Origin: Streptomyces griseoruber
GTDB lineage: Bacteria; Actinomycetota; Actinomycetes; Streptomycetales; Streptomycetaceae
DNA length: 64,000 nt
Direction: 5' to 3'
NCBI RefSeq assembly: GCF_001514205.1
Contig: NZ_KQ948767.1
Location: forward strand, 124,001 to 188,000
Below the pieces are notes generated by a model. That model searched no databases. It saw nothing but the letters and a program-made list of their open reading frames with translations, and had not been told where the DNA came from. Both the position numbers and the translations under genes were made by a program. This document shows, piece by piece, positions 1 through 8,614 of the stretch (its first letter is position 1; each line of letters starts with the position of its first letter).

Positions 1-731
1 CGGGAGCCGGGGTCGGGGTCGGGGTCGGAGCCGGGGTCGGGGTCGGCCGACCCCGGCGCGGGGGCGGGGGCGGGGGTGTCGAGGGGGGTGCGGATGGCCC
101 GTACGCCCAGCGCGGCGGCCGCGTAGGAGAGGGCGTCGGCCAAGAAGGGCACGGGCCGGGCGAGTTGGAAGAGGACCCCGCCGAGCGCCGGTCCCACGAC
201 GAGTGCGACCTGGTCGCCCACCTGCAGGCCGGCGGCCGCCCGGGGCAGCTCGTCCCTCGCGGCCAGACGTACGAGGGCTCCGCGCGACGCGGCTTCGTAG
301 GTCACGGCGCACAGCCGCTCCGTCAGCGCCAGCGTCACCACGACCCATAACGCGGGGCGGCCCAGACACGCCAGGGCCAGTACCCCCGTTCCCACGGCCG
401 CGAGTGCCGCCGAACCCGTCATCAGGCGTCTTCGCCGCCCTCGGTCCGCCGGTAGCGCGACGAGCGGGCCCAGGACGACGCCGGTGAGCGCGGCCGCACT
501 GGCCAGCACGCCCGCGGTGCCGGGGCCGTGCCCCAACTCCAGGAGCAGCAACGGCAGGACCAGTCCGGAGGCCTGGCTGCCGAGCCCGTCGACCGCGTTG
601 ACCCACCACAGGATCCTGAGGTCTCGGTGCCGGTCGGGCGGACCGGGCCGCGGGCCCGGGCGGTTCACGCCGTGCGACGGGACGGGCCCCTCGGCAGGGC
701 GGCGGATCGGTGACGCGTCGACGTTCCCCAC
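1..731 (-). CDS. MFS transporter, N-terminal half (cut by window edge)
   Basis: The minus-strand reading frame gives a polytopic membrane protein with several hydrophobic helices (for example LWWVNAVDGLGSQASGLVLP, then a loop with PADRGRRRRL, which matches the MFS loop 2-3 basic motif). This is the N-terminal six-helix half of a major facilitator exporter of the EntS/MFS_3 kind. It is followed by an Asp-Pro/Gly-Ser rich low-complexity stretch that would be the central cytoplasmic loop, and the C-terminal half lies beyond position 1. Two GTG starts are possible, near 731 and near 668, and neither has a strong ribosome binding site; the longer one is given. The substrate cannot be told from this sequence. 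Confidence 0.75.
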   Translation of the reverse strand, partial: MGNVDASPIRRPAEGPVPSHGVNRPGPRPGPPDRHRDLRILWWVNAVDGLGSQASGLVLPLLLLELGHGPGTAGVLASAAALTGVVLGPLVALPADRGRRRRLMTGSAALAAVGTGVLALACLGRPALWVVVTLALTERLCAVTYEAASRGALVRLAARDELPRAAAGLQVGDQVALVVGPALGGVLFQLARPVPFLADALSYAAAALGVRAIRTPLDTPAPAPAPGSADPDPGSDPDPDPGS

Positions 732-1198
732 CTCCCCGTACGCCCGGAAGGCCGCTGCGCACGGCCGGCCTCCATGTGTCGAACATGTGCGTGAAGCGTG
801 AAAGCGAGCGGGAGCCTAGCCATCGCGGAACGTCGGCGACAAGTGGCACACAGTAAGGAATCGTCGCCCGATACAGGGATATATGGCCGAGGAACGACTG
901 GTCCTGAGCTGTCGCCCGTGCAGGTGAGGCGTACGGGGAGACCGGCCCGGCGCTGCGGCGGCACGGCACCTTCCGCTTCACATCCGCACAGGGCCTGTCC
1001 CCGTTCACCACCCCGGGTGCCGTGGCGACCGGCGCGCCCTCCGGCCCGGGAAACGATTGCGCATCCGAACGTGGGCGGCTGCGAACGACGGTGACACAGC
1101 GCCACATCCGCCGCCGCCACGGCCCGCGGCGCTTCCCGCCGATCTCCCGCGTTCGCGGCGCCCCTCACGAGTATTGGCCGACAATCCACGCCATGCGC
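732..1198. other. No recognisable gene
   Basis: This stretch lies upstream of the MFS gene and beyond the end of the SARP remnant. The open frames here have no recognisable domain and read like antisense or chance frames in high-GC DNA. No hairpin or promoter that I would trust was seen. Confidence 0.5.
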
Positions 1199-1595
1199 CG
1201 GTCAAGAACCTGTGCCGCGCCCTTGATGCCGCCCGCACCGCACGCCTGTTCGGCTCGCGCGAGCAGTTCCCGGAAGGCGCCCAGGTCCAGTGCGTCGGGC
1301 GGGGTACGGAGCTGGTGGCCGTCCCCGGTGGAACGGATCAAGGACGCCGCGCTGTCCTCGGCCGGTCCCAGCGCCTTCCGCAGGCGGTGGACGTAGGTGC
1401 GCAGAATGCCGAGCGCGGAGGCCGGTGCCCTGGTTCCCCAGACCGCGTCGACCAACCTGCCGGTCGACACCTGCGACGCCTGCGCCAGCAGTGCACCGCC
1501 AGCCCCGCCCGCTGCTGAGGCGGGCCGAGCTCCCCCTCGTCCGGGCCGCGCCACGCCCTGACCGGTCCCAGCACCGAGAACCGTAACCGCTCTTC
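1199..1595 (-). pseudogene. SARP-type regulator remnant, frameshifted and truncated
   Basis: The minus strand encodes the start of a SARP/AfsR regulator: one frame reads RLRFSVLGPVRAWRGPDE and on to GPPQQRAGLAV, then near 1492-1500 the homology moves to another frame, ALLAQASQVSTGRLVDAVWG and HRLRKALG, the OmpR-like winged-helix part. The switch fits loss of one base. After about 115 residues of the BTAD beginning (LDLGAFRELLARAEQ) the similarity stops. Intact SARPs are 250 residues or more and often carry an ATPase domain, so this is a dead fragment. The Leu codon near the start is TTA, a codon often found in SARP genes. Confidence 0.75.
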
Positions 1596-1927
1596 CGGCC
1601 AGCTGCCCCCTCCGGGCGTCGTACCCGAAGTGTCATCGCTGTGAAGCTGGGAGGCGCCGCGCGGAACCGGCCACCACACCCCGGCTGTTCGGCCCCTCCT
1701 GCCCGGAGGGCGGCAGTGGGCCGCTCACCCGGCAGGCGGCGAAGAGCGACTGCGCGGGCGGTCGTGGTCGGGTGCGGGGCCGGCCGGACGTCGCCGTGCT
1801 CAACACACAGGGCTACCTGTTCGACGCGGTGGTACGGCATCCGGTGAGCGTGGTGTGACGGATCGCTGCCCCGGCGGCCAGAGGGTGGGGTGGAGTCGCG
1901 CCCGGAAGACTCATGCACCCCGTCCCG
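1596..1927. other. No recognisable gene between two regulator remnants
   Basis: About 330 bases separate the SARP remnant from the kinase remnant. No domain or regulatory element could be recognised. It probably consists of decayed flanks of the two genes. Confidence 0.4.
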
Positions 1928-2167
1928 TCACGTCACGGCAGGGGCACGGCGCTGTAGTCGGCGGCGCACGATCTCGCGGGCGAAACGCTCGCGGTACCCG
2001 GGCGTCTTCGACAGCTCGGCCCGGATCGTCTTGAGCGCCACGAGCCGCTTGCCGCCCGTGCTGCGGGCCAGGTACACGCTACCCATGCCGCCGGAGCCCA
2101 GACGGCCCATCACCTCGTACGGCCCGACGCGCGCGGGGTCGATCCCGTACCGAAGCGGCTCCACCAC
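1928..2167 (-). pseudogene. PknB-type Ser/Thr kinase, N-terminal fragment
   Basis: The 79-residue product starts at GTG and holds the kinase N-lobe: the glycine loop GRLGSGGMGSVYLA and the VAIK-type lysine in VALKTIRAEL, followed by a helix GYRERFAREI with the conserved Glu-like position. After that the frame runs into unrelated sequence and stops. The HRD catalytic loop and DFG motif of a real actinobacterial kinase (usually 270 residues for the domain alone) are absent here and in the neighbouring frames, so the gene is truncated. It reads toward the SARP remnant, and the two may be relics of one regulatory locus. Confidence 0.75.
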
Positions 2168-2535
2168 GACGCACCCTCACCCGTATGTCGACGATCCCGG
2201 AGTCAGCCACGCCGTCTGCCCGTGCCGAGATCGGCTCCGTACCACCGGAGCCGAGCAGTACATTCCTACGATCCACACCCACCCGTGACAGGGCGCGCGG
2301 GGTTGCGGCACGGCGCACGCCATCCCGGCGACCGCCCGTGGCCGGCGCACGCGGTGCTGCCGAGAAGCAGCGCTGCCGCTGCTGATCGGGCCGGGCCTGC
2401 TCGTGAGGCGCATTGCCCTTGCATTGAGATTCACATCACAGACGGTCTACCGTGAAAACACTTGGAGGACTCCCCCTTCCTCGGGGCGAGCCGAGCAGCG
2501 GTGCGCGAGGAAACCGTCACCAGGTGGAGGAAGTG
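2168..2535. other. Intergenic region upstream of the phosphatase gene
   Basis: This 370-base stretch is bounded by the divergent kinase fragment and the phosphatase gene. It becomes less GC-rich near 2410-2460, where a TTGAGA hexamer followed 17 bases later by CTACCG could be a weak promoter for the downstream gene. Nothing coding is recognised. Confidence 0.35.
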
Positions 2536-5520
2536 GTGCCGATGACCGTCGCCTGGGACCAGATAGGGGGTCTGGTCGATGCCCACGAGCGTTTCCTGAC
2601 CGGTGCCCGGGTGGACTCGGATGTGCGCGGCTCGGTGCTCGAGTCCTGGAAGCGCTGCAGGTCCGCCGGGCTGGAGCCGCACCAGTTGCTGGTCCCCTAC
2701 AGGTCCGACCTGGAGCTGGACGACCGGTTCCGGCGCGCGGCCGACCCGGTGCTGAAGGACCTGGCCGCGTCGCTCGTCGACGTGAGCATGACGGTCGTGC
2801 TCTGCGACGGGCGGGCCCGCATGATCCAACGGTACGGCGGCGACCGCACGCTGCGCGAACGCCTCGACGAGATACGGTTCGCCCCCGGATTCGACGCCTC
2901 CGAGCAGGTCGTGGGCACCAACGGCGTCGGCACCGCGCTGGCCGAGCGATGCCCCTTCTACGTCGTCGGCCGTGAGCACTTCGCCGACTGCCTGCAACCC
3001 TTCACCTGCGCGGGCGCGCCGATCCGCAATCCGCTCAGCGGACACGTCGAGGCGGTCCTCGACCTCACCTGTCTGCGCGCCGACGGCGACCCCGCCATGC
3101 TGCGGCTGGTCCGTGAAGCCGTCCACGGTATAGAGGAGCGGCTGTTGGAACAGGCCACACAGCACGAGCGGGCGCTCCTCGCCGCGTACCGGCGAGCCGA
3201 GCGGGACACCGGCGGCGCGCGCGTATGGTCACAGCAGCCCGAACACGCCTCCCCGGAGCATCGCACTCCCCAGGGCGGCGGCGACCTCGGCCGGATCGAC
3301 CTGGCCGTGCTGCGGGAGAAGGCCGAGGAACTCATCGCCGCACCGCACCGGGCCTTCGACGAGGTGGCCCTGTCCGGCGGCCGGATCGCCACTCTGCTGC
3401 GCCGCCCGGTCATCGGTGAGGCGGGTGAGACAGGGGTGGTCATCGAGGCCCGTGTTCTCGGTGGCCCCCGTCTGCGACATGTCGAACTCACCGTGCCGGA
3501 GGTGCCGGCCGGGGCCGCCGCAACGGCCATGACAGCGTCCCCCGCACAGTCCGCCACAGTGCCGGCGCCCTCCGTGACGGCTCCCGTCGACACGCACACC
3601 GTCGTGCCGTCGCCCCTGCCCGGCGCACCGGCATGGCCCAAGTCCCCCACGGCCTCACCCACGGCCTCACCCGTGCCCGGGGGCGCGACGGACACCGGCG
3701 GATTCGGGGACGAGGGCTGGTTGCTGCTCGTCGGTGAGCCCGGTGTCGGCCGGCTGGCCGTGCTGGCCCGCAAGCGTCTGGAACTGCTGTACGACGCAGG
3801 CGTCCGCATCGGCACCACCCTCGACGTCACCCGGACCGCCGAGGAACTGGCGGACGTGGCCGTACCCCGGTTCGCCGACTTCACCGCCGTCGACCTGGCC
3901 GACCCGGTGCTGCACGGAGAGGAACCGGCGCCGACCGACGCGGGCACCCCGCTGCGCCGGGTCGCGCTGGGCGCCGTGTACGAGGAGCGGGCCCTGTACG
4001 GCGTCGGCGACCGGGTCGGCTACGTCCCGTCCACGCCGCAGGCCCGCTGCCTGGAGAGCGGGCAGTCGGTGCTCGAACCCGTACTGGCCGAGGCCCCCGG
4101 CTGGATCGCCAACGATCCGGCACGTGGCGGACGCGTGCTCGCGGCGGGCGTCCACTCCCTGATCACGGTGCCGCTACGGGCCCGGGGCGTGACCCTCGGT
4201 GTGGTGAGTTTCTACCGCTCCCGGCAGCCCGCCGCCTTCGAGGACGACGATCTGTCCCTGGCCCAGGAGCTGGTCGGCCGGGCGGCGATCTGTATCGACA
4301 ACGCCCGCCGCTACACGCGCGAGCACAACACAGCCCTCGCCCTTCAGCGCAGCCTGCTGCCCCGGGGCAGGCCCGAGCAGAACGCCGTCGAGGTCGCCTA
4401 CCGCTATCTGCCGGCGCGGGCCGGGGTGGGCGGCGACTGGTTCGACGTCATCCCGCTGTCCGGCGCCCGGGTCGCGCTGGTGGTCGGCGATGTGGTCGGC
4501 CATGGGCTGCACGCCGCCGCCACGATGGGCCGCCTGCGCACCGCCGTGCACAACTTCTGCTCTCTGGACCTGGCACCCGACGAACTCCTCACCCACCTCG
4601 ACGACCTGGTCGGCCGGCTCGACCGGGGCGAGGGCTGGGCGGTGGAGAACACCCACCCGGACACCGGGATCATCGGCGCCACCTGTCTGTACGCCGTCTA
4701 CGACCCGGTTCTCCGGCGCTGCACCCTCGCCCGCGCCGGGCACCCGCTTCCCGCGGTCGTCCGCCCCGACGGCACGGTGGACTTCGTCGATCTGCCGCCC
4801 GGGCCGCCGCTCGGGCTCGGTGGGATGCCCTTCGAGACCGCCGAGCTGGAACTGGCCGAAGGCAGCCAGCTGGTGCTCTACACCGACGGTCTGATCGAGG
4901 ACCGGCTCCAGGACATCGACGTCGGCATGGACCGCCTGCGCACCGTCCTGGCCTGTGCGGAGCGGGCGCCGGAGGACACCTGCGAGGCGGTCCTGGACGC
5001 ACTGCTCCCAGCCCGGCCGAGTGACGACGTGGCCCTGCTCGTCGCCCGTACCCGCGCCTTGGGGCCGGAACACGTCGCCCAGTGGGAGCTGCCCAGCGAC
5101 CCGGCGGTCGTGGCCCGCTCCCGCGCGGCGGTCACCGGCCAGCTGGCCGCCTGGGGCCTCGACGAACTGGCCTTCACGACCGAACTCGTCGCCAGCGAGC
5201 TGGTCACCAACGCGATCCGGCACGCGACCGGTCCGGTCCAGTTGCGGCTGCTCCGCGACCGCACACTGATCTGCGAGGTCTCCGACGGCAGCGGTACCTC
5301 GCCCCGGCTGCGTCGCGCCAGAACCGAGGACGAGGGCGGGCGCGGCCTCTTCCTCGTCGCCCGGCTCACCGAGCGCTGGGGAACCCGGTACACATCCACA
5401 GGCAAGATCATCTGGACGGAGCAGCCCCTGCCGCGACCGCCGTCCACCGCCTCTTCGGACCCGCCGGATCGGTCAGCCGCGTCCGGGGGAGGCGAGATCA
5501 ATCGACGGATCCACCGATAG
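2536..5520 (+). CDS. GAF / SpoIIE-type PP2C phosphatase / anti-sigma kinase fusion
   Basis: The 994-residue protein has four parts. Residues 1-210 resemble the GAF-like sensor found before AcoR-type regulators (SWKRCRSAGL, GTNGVGTALAER). A Pro/Ala/Ser-rich linker follows. A second GAF domain covers about 415-620. A SpoIIE/PP2C phosphatase covers about 630-850 with the metal-binding GGDWFDV and GDVVGHG motifs. A HATPase_c2 domain of the RsbW/SpoIIAB kind ends the protein (ELVTNAIRHA, GGRGLFLV). By family knowledge such fusions phosphorylate and dephosphorylate anti-anti-sigma factors in response to a small ligand or redox signal. GTG at 2536 lies 5 bases after GGAGG; ATG at 2542 is the alternative start. 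No partner STAS protein is nearby. Confidence 0.9.
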   Translation: MPMTVAWDQIGGLVDAHERFLTGARVDSDVRGSVLESWKRCRSAGLEPHQLLVPYRSDLELDDRFRRAADPVLKDLAASLVDVSMTVVLCDGRARMIQRYGGDRTLRERLDEIRFAPGFDASEQVVGTNGVGTALAERCPFYVVGREHFADCLQPFTCAGAPIRNPLSGHVEAVLDLTCLRADGDPAMLRLVREAVHGIEERLLEQATQHERALLAAYRRAERDTGGARVWSQQPEHASPEHRTPQGGGDLGRIDLAVLREKAEELIAAPHRAFDEVALSGGRIATLLRRPVIGEAGETGVVIEARVLGGPRLRHVELTVPEVPAGAAATAMTASPAQSATVPAPSVTAPVDTHTVVPSPLPGAPAWPKSPTASPTASPVPGGATDTGGFGDEGWLLLVGEPGVGRLAVLARKRLELLYDAGVRIGTTLDVTRTAEELADVAVPRFADFTAVDLADPVLHGEEPAPTDAGTPLRRVALGAVYEERALYGVGDRVGYVPSTPQARCLESGQSVLEPVLAEAPGWIANDPARGGRVLAAGVHSLITVPLRARGVTLGVVSFYRSRQPAAFEDDDLSLAQELVGRAAICIDNARRYTREHNTALALQRSLLPRGRPEQNAVEVAYRYLPARAGVGGDWFDVIPLSGARVALVVGDVVGHGLHAAATMGRLRTAVHNFCSLDLAPDELLTHLDDLVGRLDRGEGWAVENTHPDTGIIGATCLYAVYDPVLRRCTLARAGHPLPAVVRPDGTVDFVDLPPGPPLGLGGMPFETAELELAEGSQLVLYTDGLIEDRLQDIDVGMDRLRTVLACAERAPEDTCEAVLDALLPARPSDDVALLVARTRALGPEHVAQWELPSDPAVVARSRAAVTGQLAAWGLDELAFTTELVASELVTNAIRHATGPVQLRLLRDRTLICEVSDGSGTSPRLRRARTEDEGGRGLFLVARLTERWGTRYTSTGKIIWTEQPLPRPPSTASSDPPDRSAASGGGEINRRIHR

Positions 5521-5527
5521 ATCCGTC
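5504..5527 (+). terminator. Inverted repeat at the end of the phosphatase gene
   Basis: GACGGATC and GATCCGTC form an 8-bp stem around an 8-base loop, overlapping the stop codon. There is no T-run, so this is a possible terminator or attenuator between the phosphatase and the DUF4331 gene. Confidence 0.35.
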
Positions 5528-5611
5528 AGATCAGTCAATATGCACCAATCCGCAGGGGTGGCTGTTCCGAATCCTCCAGCGTCAGGGAAGTTGGCATGGA
5601 GGACGGACGGT

Positions 5612-7147
5612 ATGACACCTATCTCCAGGAGCGGTGCGGGGCGCACGGGCCTCGCGACCCTCATCGCGGGTGCACTGGCCGCCGGGGGACTCGCAGCCGC
5701 CGGTGTGGCCACGCTGGAACCGGGGGCGGCCTCCGCCTCCAGTCACCGGGAGGCCCCGCTGATCTCGGGACAACCCCGGTACGACAACACGGACGTGTAC
5801 GCCTTCGTCAGTCCGGACGATCCGGAGACGACGACGATCATCGCGAACTGGATCCCGTTCCAGGACCCGGCGGGCGGCCCGAACTTCTACACGTTCGCGG
5901 ACGACGCCCAGTACGACATCCACATCGACAACAACGGTGACGCGCAGGGCGAACTGCTGCTGCGCTACACCTTCACGACGCACACGAAGTCCAAGAAGAC
6001 GTTCCTGTACACCACGGGCCCGGTCACCGCCCTGGACGACCCGGACCTGAACGTCACGCAGACCTACGACATCGAGCTGTTCAAGCTGCACAACCAGGAG
6101 GTCGTGTCGAGGACGCGGCTCGCCGACGACATACCGGTGGCTCCGTCGAACGTCGGCAAGGCGTCGATGCCGGACTACGGCACGCTGCGCCGGCAGGCCG
6201 TCCACAAGCTCGCCGGCGGCGCCCGGACGTTCGCCGGCCAGGCGGATGACCCCTTCTTCCTGGACCTGCGCGTGTTCGACCTGCTGTACGGCGGGGACCT
6301 CTCCGAGGTCGGCGACGACACCCTCGAGGGCTACAACGTCAACTCGGTCGCCCTGCAACTGCCCACCGACATGATCACCGCGTCGGAGCGCCAGCCGGTC
6401 GTCGGCATCTGGTCGACCACCCAGCGAAAGAACGCCCAGGGTTCCTACGAGCAGGTCTCACGTCTGGGCAACCCGCTGGTCAACGAGGTCGTCAACCCGC
6501 TGAAGGACAAGGACAGGTTCAACGCGTCCTCGCCGTGGAACGACGGCCAGTTCCTGAACAACGTGACCGATCCCGAACTGCCGAAGCTCATCGAGAGCGT
6601 CTACAAGATCAAGGCGCCCGCGGCACCACGCACCGATCTCGTCGATGTCTTCCTCAACGGCGTCAAGGGCCTCAACCGGCCGCCGAACGTGCGACCGGCG
6701 GAGATGCTGCGTCTGAACACGTCGATCAAGCCGGCCGCCGAGCCGAAACGGCTCGGTGTGCTCGACGGCGACCAGGCGGGTTTCCCGAACGGGCGCCGAC
6801 TCACCGATGACGTCGTCGACATCGCTCTCCAGGTCGTCGAGGGTGAACTGGTCGGTTCCAAGAACGACTTGGGCGACGCGGTCGACGCCAACGACCAGCG
6901 GTTCGGTGACTCCTTCCCCTACCTGGCCGAACCCGTGGCGGGTTCGCGGGGGCCGCTCGCGAAGGGCACGAACGGTGGCAACGACGTCCGCAACCAGGTG
7001 GTCGACGCCCTGCAGCCGGCCGGCTCCACCGACGGCACGCGCAACACCGGCCTGATCGCCGCGTCGGCGGCCACGGGCGCCGTGGGGATCCTGCTGATCG
7101 GCCTGGCGCTGACGTGGTGGCGTCGACGCACACAGCCGCCGAACTGA
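5612..7147 (+). CDS. Secreted, membrane-anchored DUF4331 protein
   Basis: The 511-residue product begins with a signal peptide (basic start, hydrophobic stretch about residues 10-35, ASA-type cleavage region) followed by SSHREAPLISGQPRYDNTDV, the hallmark of DUF4331 proteins. The family is secreted and its biochemical role is unknown. Near the C terminus a single helix (AATGAVGILLIGLALTWW) followed by RRR suggests a membrane anchor with the bulk outside the cell. ATG at 5612 sits about 8 bases after GGAGGAC. The gene converges with the nuclease-like gene on the other strand, only 25 bases away. Confidence 0.88.
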   Translation: MTPISRSGAGRTGLATLIAGALAAGGLAAAGVATLEPGAASASSHREAPLISGQPRYDNTDVYAFVSPDDPETTTIIANWIPFQDPAGGPNFYTFADDAQYDIHIDNNGDAQGELLLRYTFTTHTKSKKTFLYTTGPVTALDDPDLNVTQTYDIELFKLHNQEVVSRTRLADDIPVAPSNVGKASMPDYGTLRRQAVHKLAGGARTFAGQADDPFFLDLRVFDLLYGGDLSEVGDDTLEGYNVNSVALQLPTDMITASERQPVVGIWSTTQRKNAQGSYEQVSRLGNPLVNEVVNPLKDKDRFNASSPWNDGQFLNNVTDPELPKLIESVYKIKAPAAPRTDLVDVFLNGVKGLNRPPNVRPAEMLRLNTSIKPAAEPKRLGVLDGDQAGFPNGRRLTDDVVDIALQVVEGELVGSKNDLGDAVDANDQRFGDSFPYLAEPVAGSRGPLAKGTNGGNDVRNQVVDALQPAGSTDGTRNTGLIAASAATGAVGILLIGLALTWWRRRTQPPN

Positions 7148-7172
7148 GCGGCACCACATGAACGGAAGGGCC

Positions 7173-8093
7173 CTAGGGGTGGGTGGTGGCCCCCGGCGGT
7201 GCGGGGTCGGGGCTGATGATGAAGTCCTCCGGCCAGAGCGTGAGTTGAATGTCCTGCCCCGAGGCTTCGATCACGTCGTGCAGGTTGCCGTACTCGCCCC
7301 GGTCCAGGAGGAAGAGGGGATCGTCGCGGTGCACCGGGTCGCTCCGCAGCCAGGCGTCGAAGCCGTTGAAGTCGGTGGCTCCCGTCGCGAGGTAGGGCAC
7401 GATCCGCCGGAACAGCTTGGGCCACATCACCAGCTGCTGCAGCGTGTCGAGGTCCGGGACGTCGGCCTTGCCGTTCGGGTCGGCCTTCGAGCGGGGCCAC
7501 ACCCCCGCCCCCGCTGTCCGCGCCACCCGGGACGTCGTGGCCAGGTGGGTGCGGAGCGAGGCGGGCAGGGTCGCGTAGAACGCCGGGTAGGTCAGGCCCT
7601 CGGTGAGCAGCGTCGCGTTGGCGGACCGGTCCACCCTGGCCTCGTCCAGGAACACGTCCGTCCCGTCGGGCTCGGCCGGGTCGCCCGGGTAGACGAACCC
7701 GATCATGCGGCCGTTGGCGTCGATCCCGTTGGAGAGCACATATCCGCGGATGCTGTCCTGGTCGGCCGACTTGACCTTGTTCGGATGGTCCTCGAAGAAG
7801 GTGACGTGGGTGAACCCGAGGAGGTGCAGCAGCCTGTCACGGGCCTCCTCGGCGCCGGCCGGCTCCTGGTGGGTCTCGGTGAAGTGCGTCTCCAGCGCGT
7901 CGACCGCCTCCAGCCGCACCGAGACGCCCCGGGCGTTGATGTCCGGCGGCGTCCCCGACGGCCGGCGCAGGCCCTCGACCAGGGCGGGTGTGTCCGGCTT
8001 GAACTTGACCGTGTCGCCGTCGGGCTCCGGCCCCTGCCGCGGCAGATCGGGATAGCGGATGACGAACAGGCCACGCAACAGCGTGTAGCTCAT
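7173..8093 (-). CDS. Staphylococcal-nuclease-like (SNase) protein
   Basis: The 306-residue protein carries the pieces of a thermonuclease active site in order: PDGDTVKF (metal-binding Asp), VRLEAVDALETHF (equivalent of the Arg35-Asp40-Glu43 segment) and NGRMIGFVYPG (equivalent of the Arg87 segment). These residues suggest an active Ca-dependent nuclease fold, but with a long insertion between the first two motifs and about 140 extra residues at the C terminus of unknown role. No signal peptide is seen, so it is probably intracellular. ATG at 8093 follows GAGGGGAA at good spacing; a start 24 bases further upstream is less likely. Confidence 0.6.
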   Translation of the reverse strand: MSYTLLRGLFVIRYPDLPRQGPEPDGDTVKFKPDTPALVEGLRRPSGTPPDINARGVSVRLEAVDALETHFTETHQEPAGAEEARDRLLHLLGFTHVTFFEDHPNKVKSADQDSIRGYVLSNGIDANGRMIGFVYPGDPAEPDGTDVFLDEARVDRSANATLLTEGLTYPAFYATLPASLRTHLATTSRVARTAGAGVWPRSKADPNGKADVPDLDTLQQLVMWPKLFRRIVPYLATGATDFNGFDAWLRSDPVHRDDPLFLLDRGEYGNLHDVIEASGQDIQLTLWPEDFIISPDPAPPGATTHP

Positions 8094-8251
8094 GGCATTC
8101 CCCTCGCCGACGACCAACCGGATAGTAACTCAAGGAGAGTGAATGCGCGCTTTCTGTGACAAGGGGGCCGGACTCGGGGTGGTCGCGGCGGCATTCGTCG
8201 CGCCGACCGTCGTACTGGCGAGGGGGACGGTGACGGCGACGCGGCGTCGAT

Positions 8252-8614
8252 GTGGATCTCCGCGGGGCCTGTCCGGCACTGGTCCGGGCCGTGCCGACGG
8301 GCAGCCTGTGGAACACCATGCCCACCGGGCTGTGGACACCGACCGGTCCCTCCACCGCCGCGCGGAGCGCCTGGGGCCGACTGGGGGTGGCCCGGGTCGG
8401 GCCGGCGGTGACGGGGCGCGCGCCGTGGCGGCTCATGCGGTTCCTCGACGAGGCGCACCGGCGCGGGGTGCTGCGCCAGTCGGGCGCGCACTACGAGTTC
8501 CGCCATCTGTGCCTCCAGCAGCGGCTCGCGGCGGAGAACGGCGGCGTCGGTGGTCAGGGCTCGTCCAGGAGACGGACGGCGCGCACCCGGCGCAGGTGGA
8601 TGAGGATGTCGTAG
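8252..8614 (+). pseudogene. C-terminal remnant of a NACHT-type membrane protein
   Basis: In one plus-strand frame the segment SAWGRLGVARVGPAVTGRAP followed by WRLMRFLDEAHRRGVLRQSG and YEFRHLCLQQRLA matches, from memory of the family, the conserved C-terminal end of Streptomyces NACHT/STAND membrane proteins. No start, NTPase domain or upstream membrane helices are present, and the frame runs into the end of the oppositely oriented esterase gene. It is best read as the surviving tail of a deleted gene. Confidence 0.5.
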
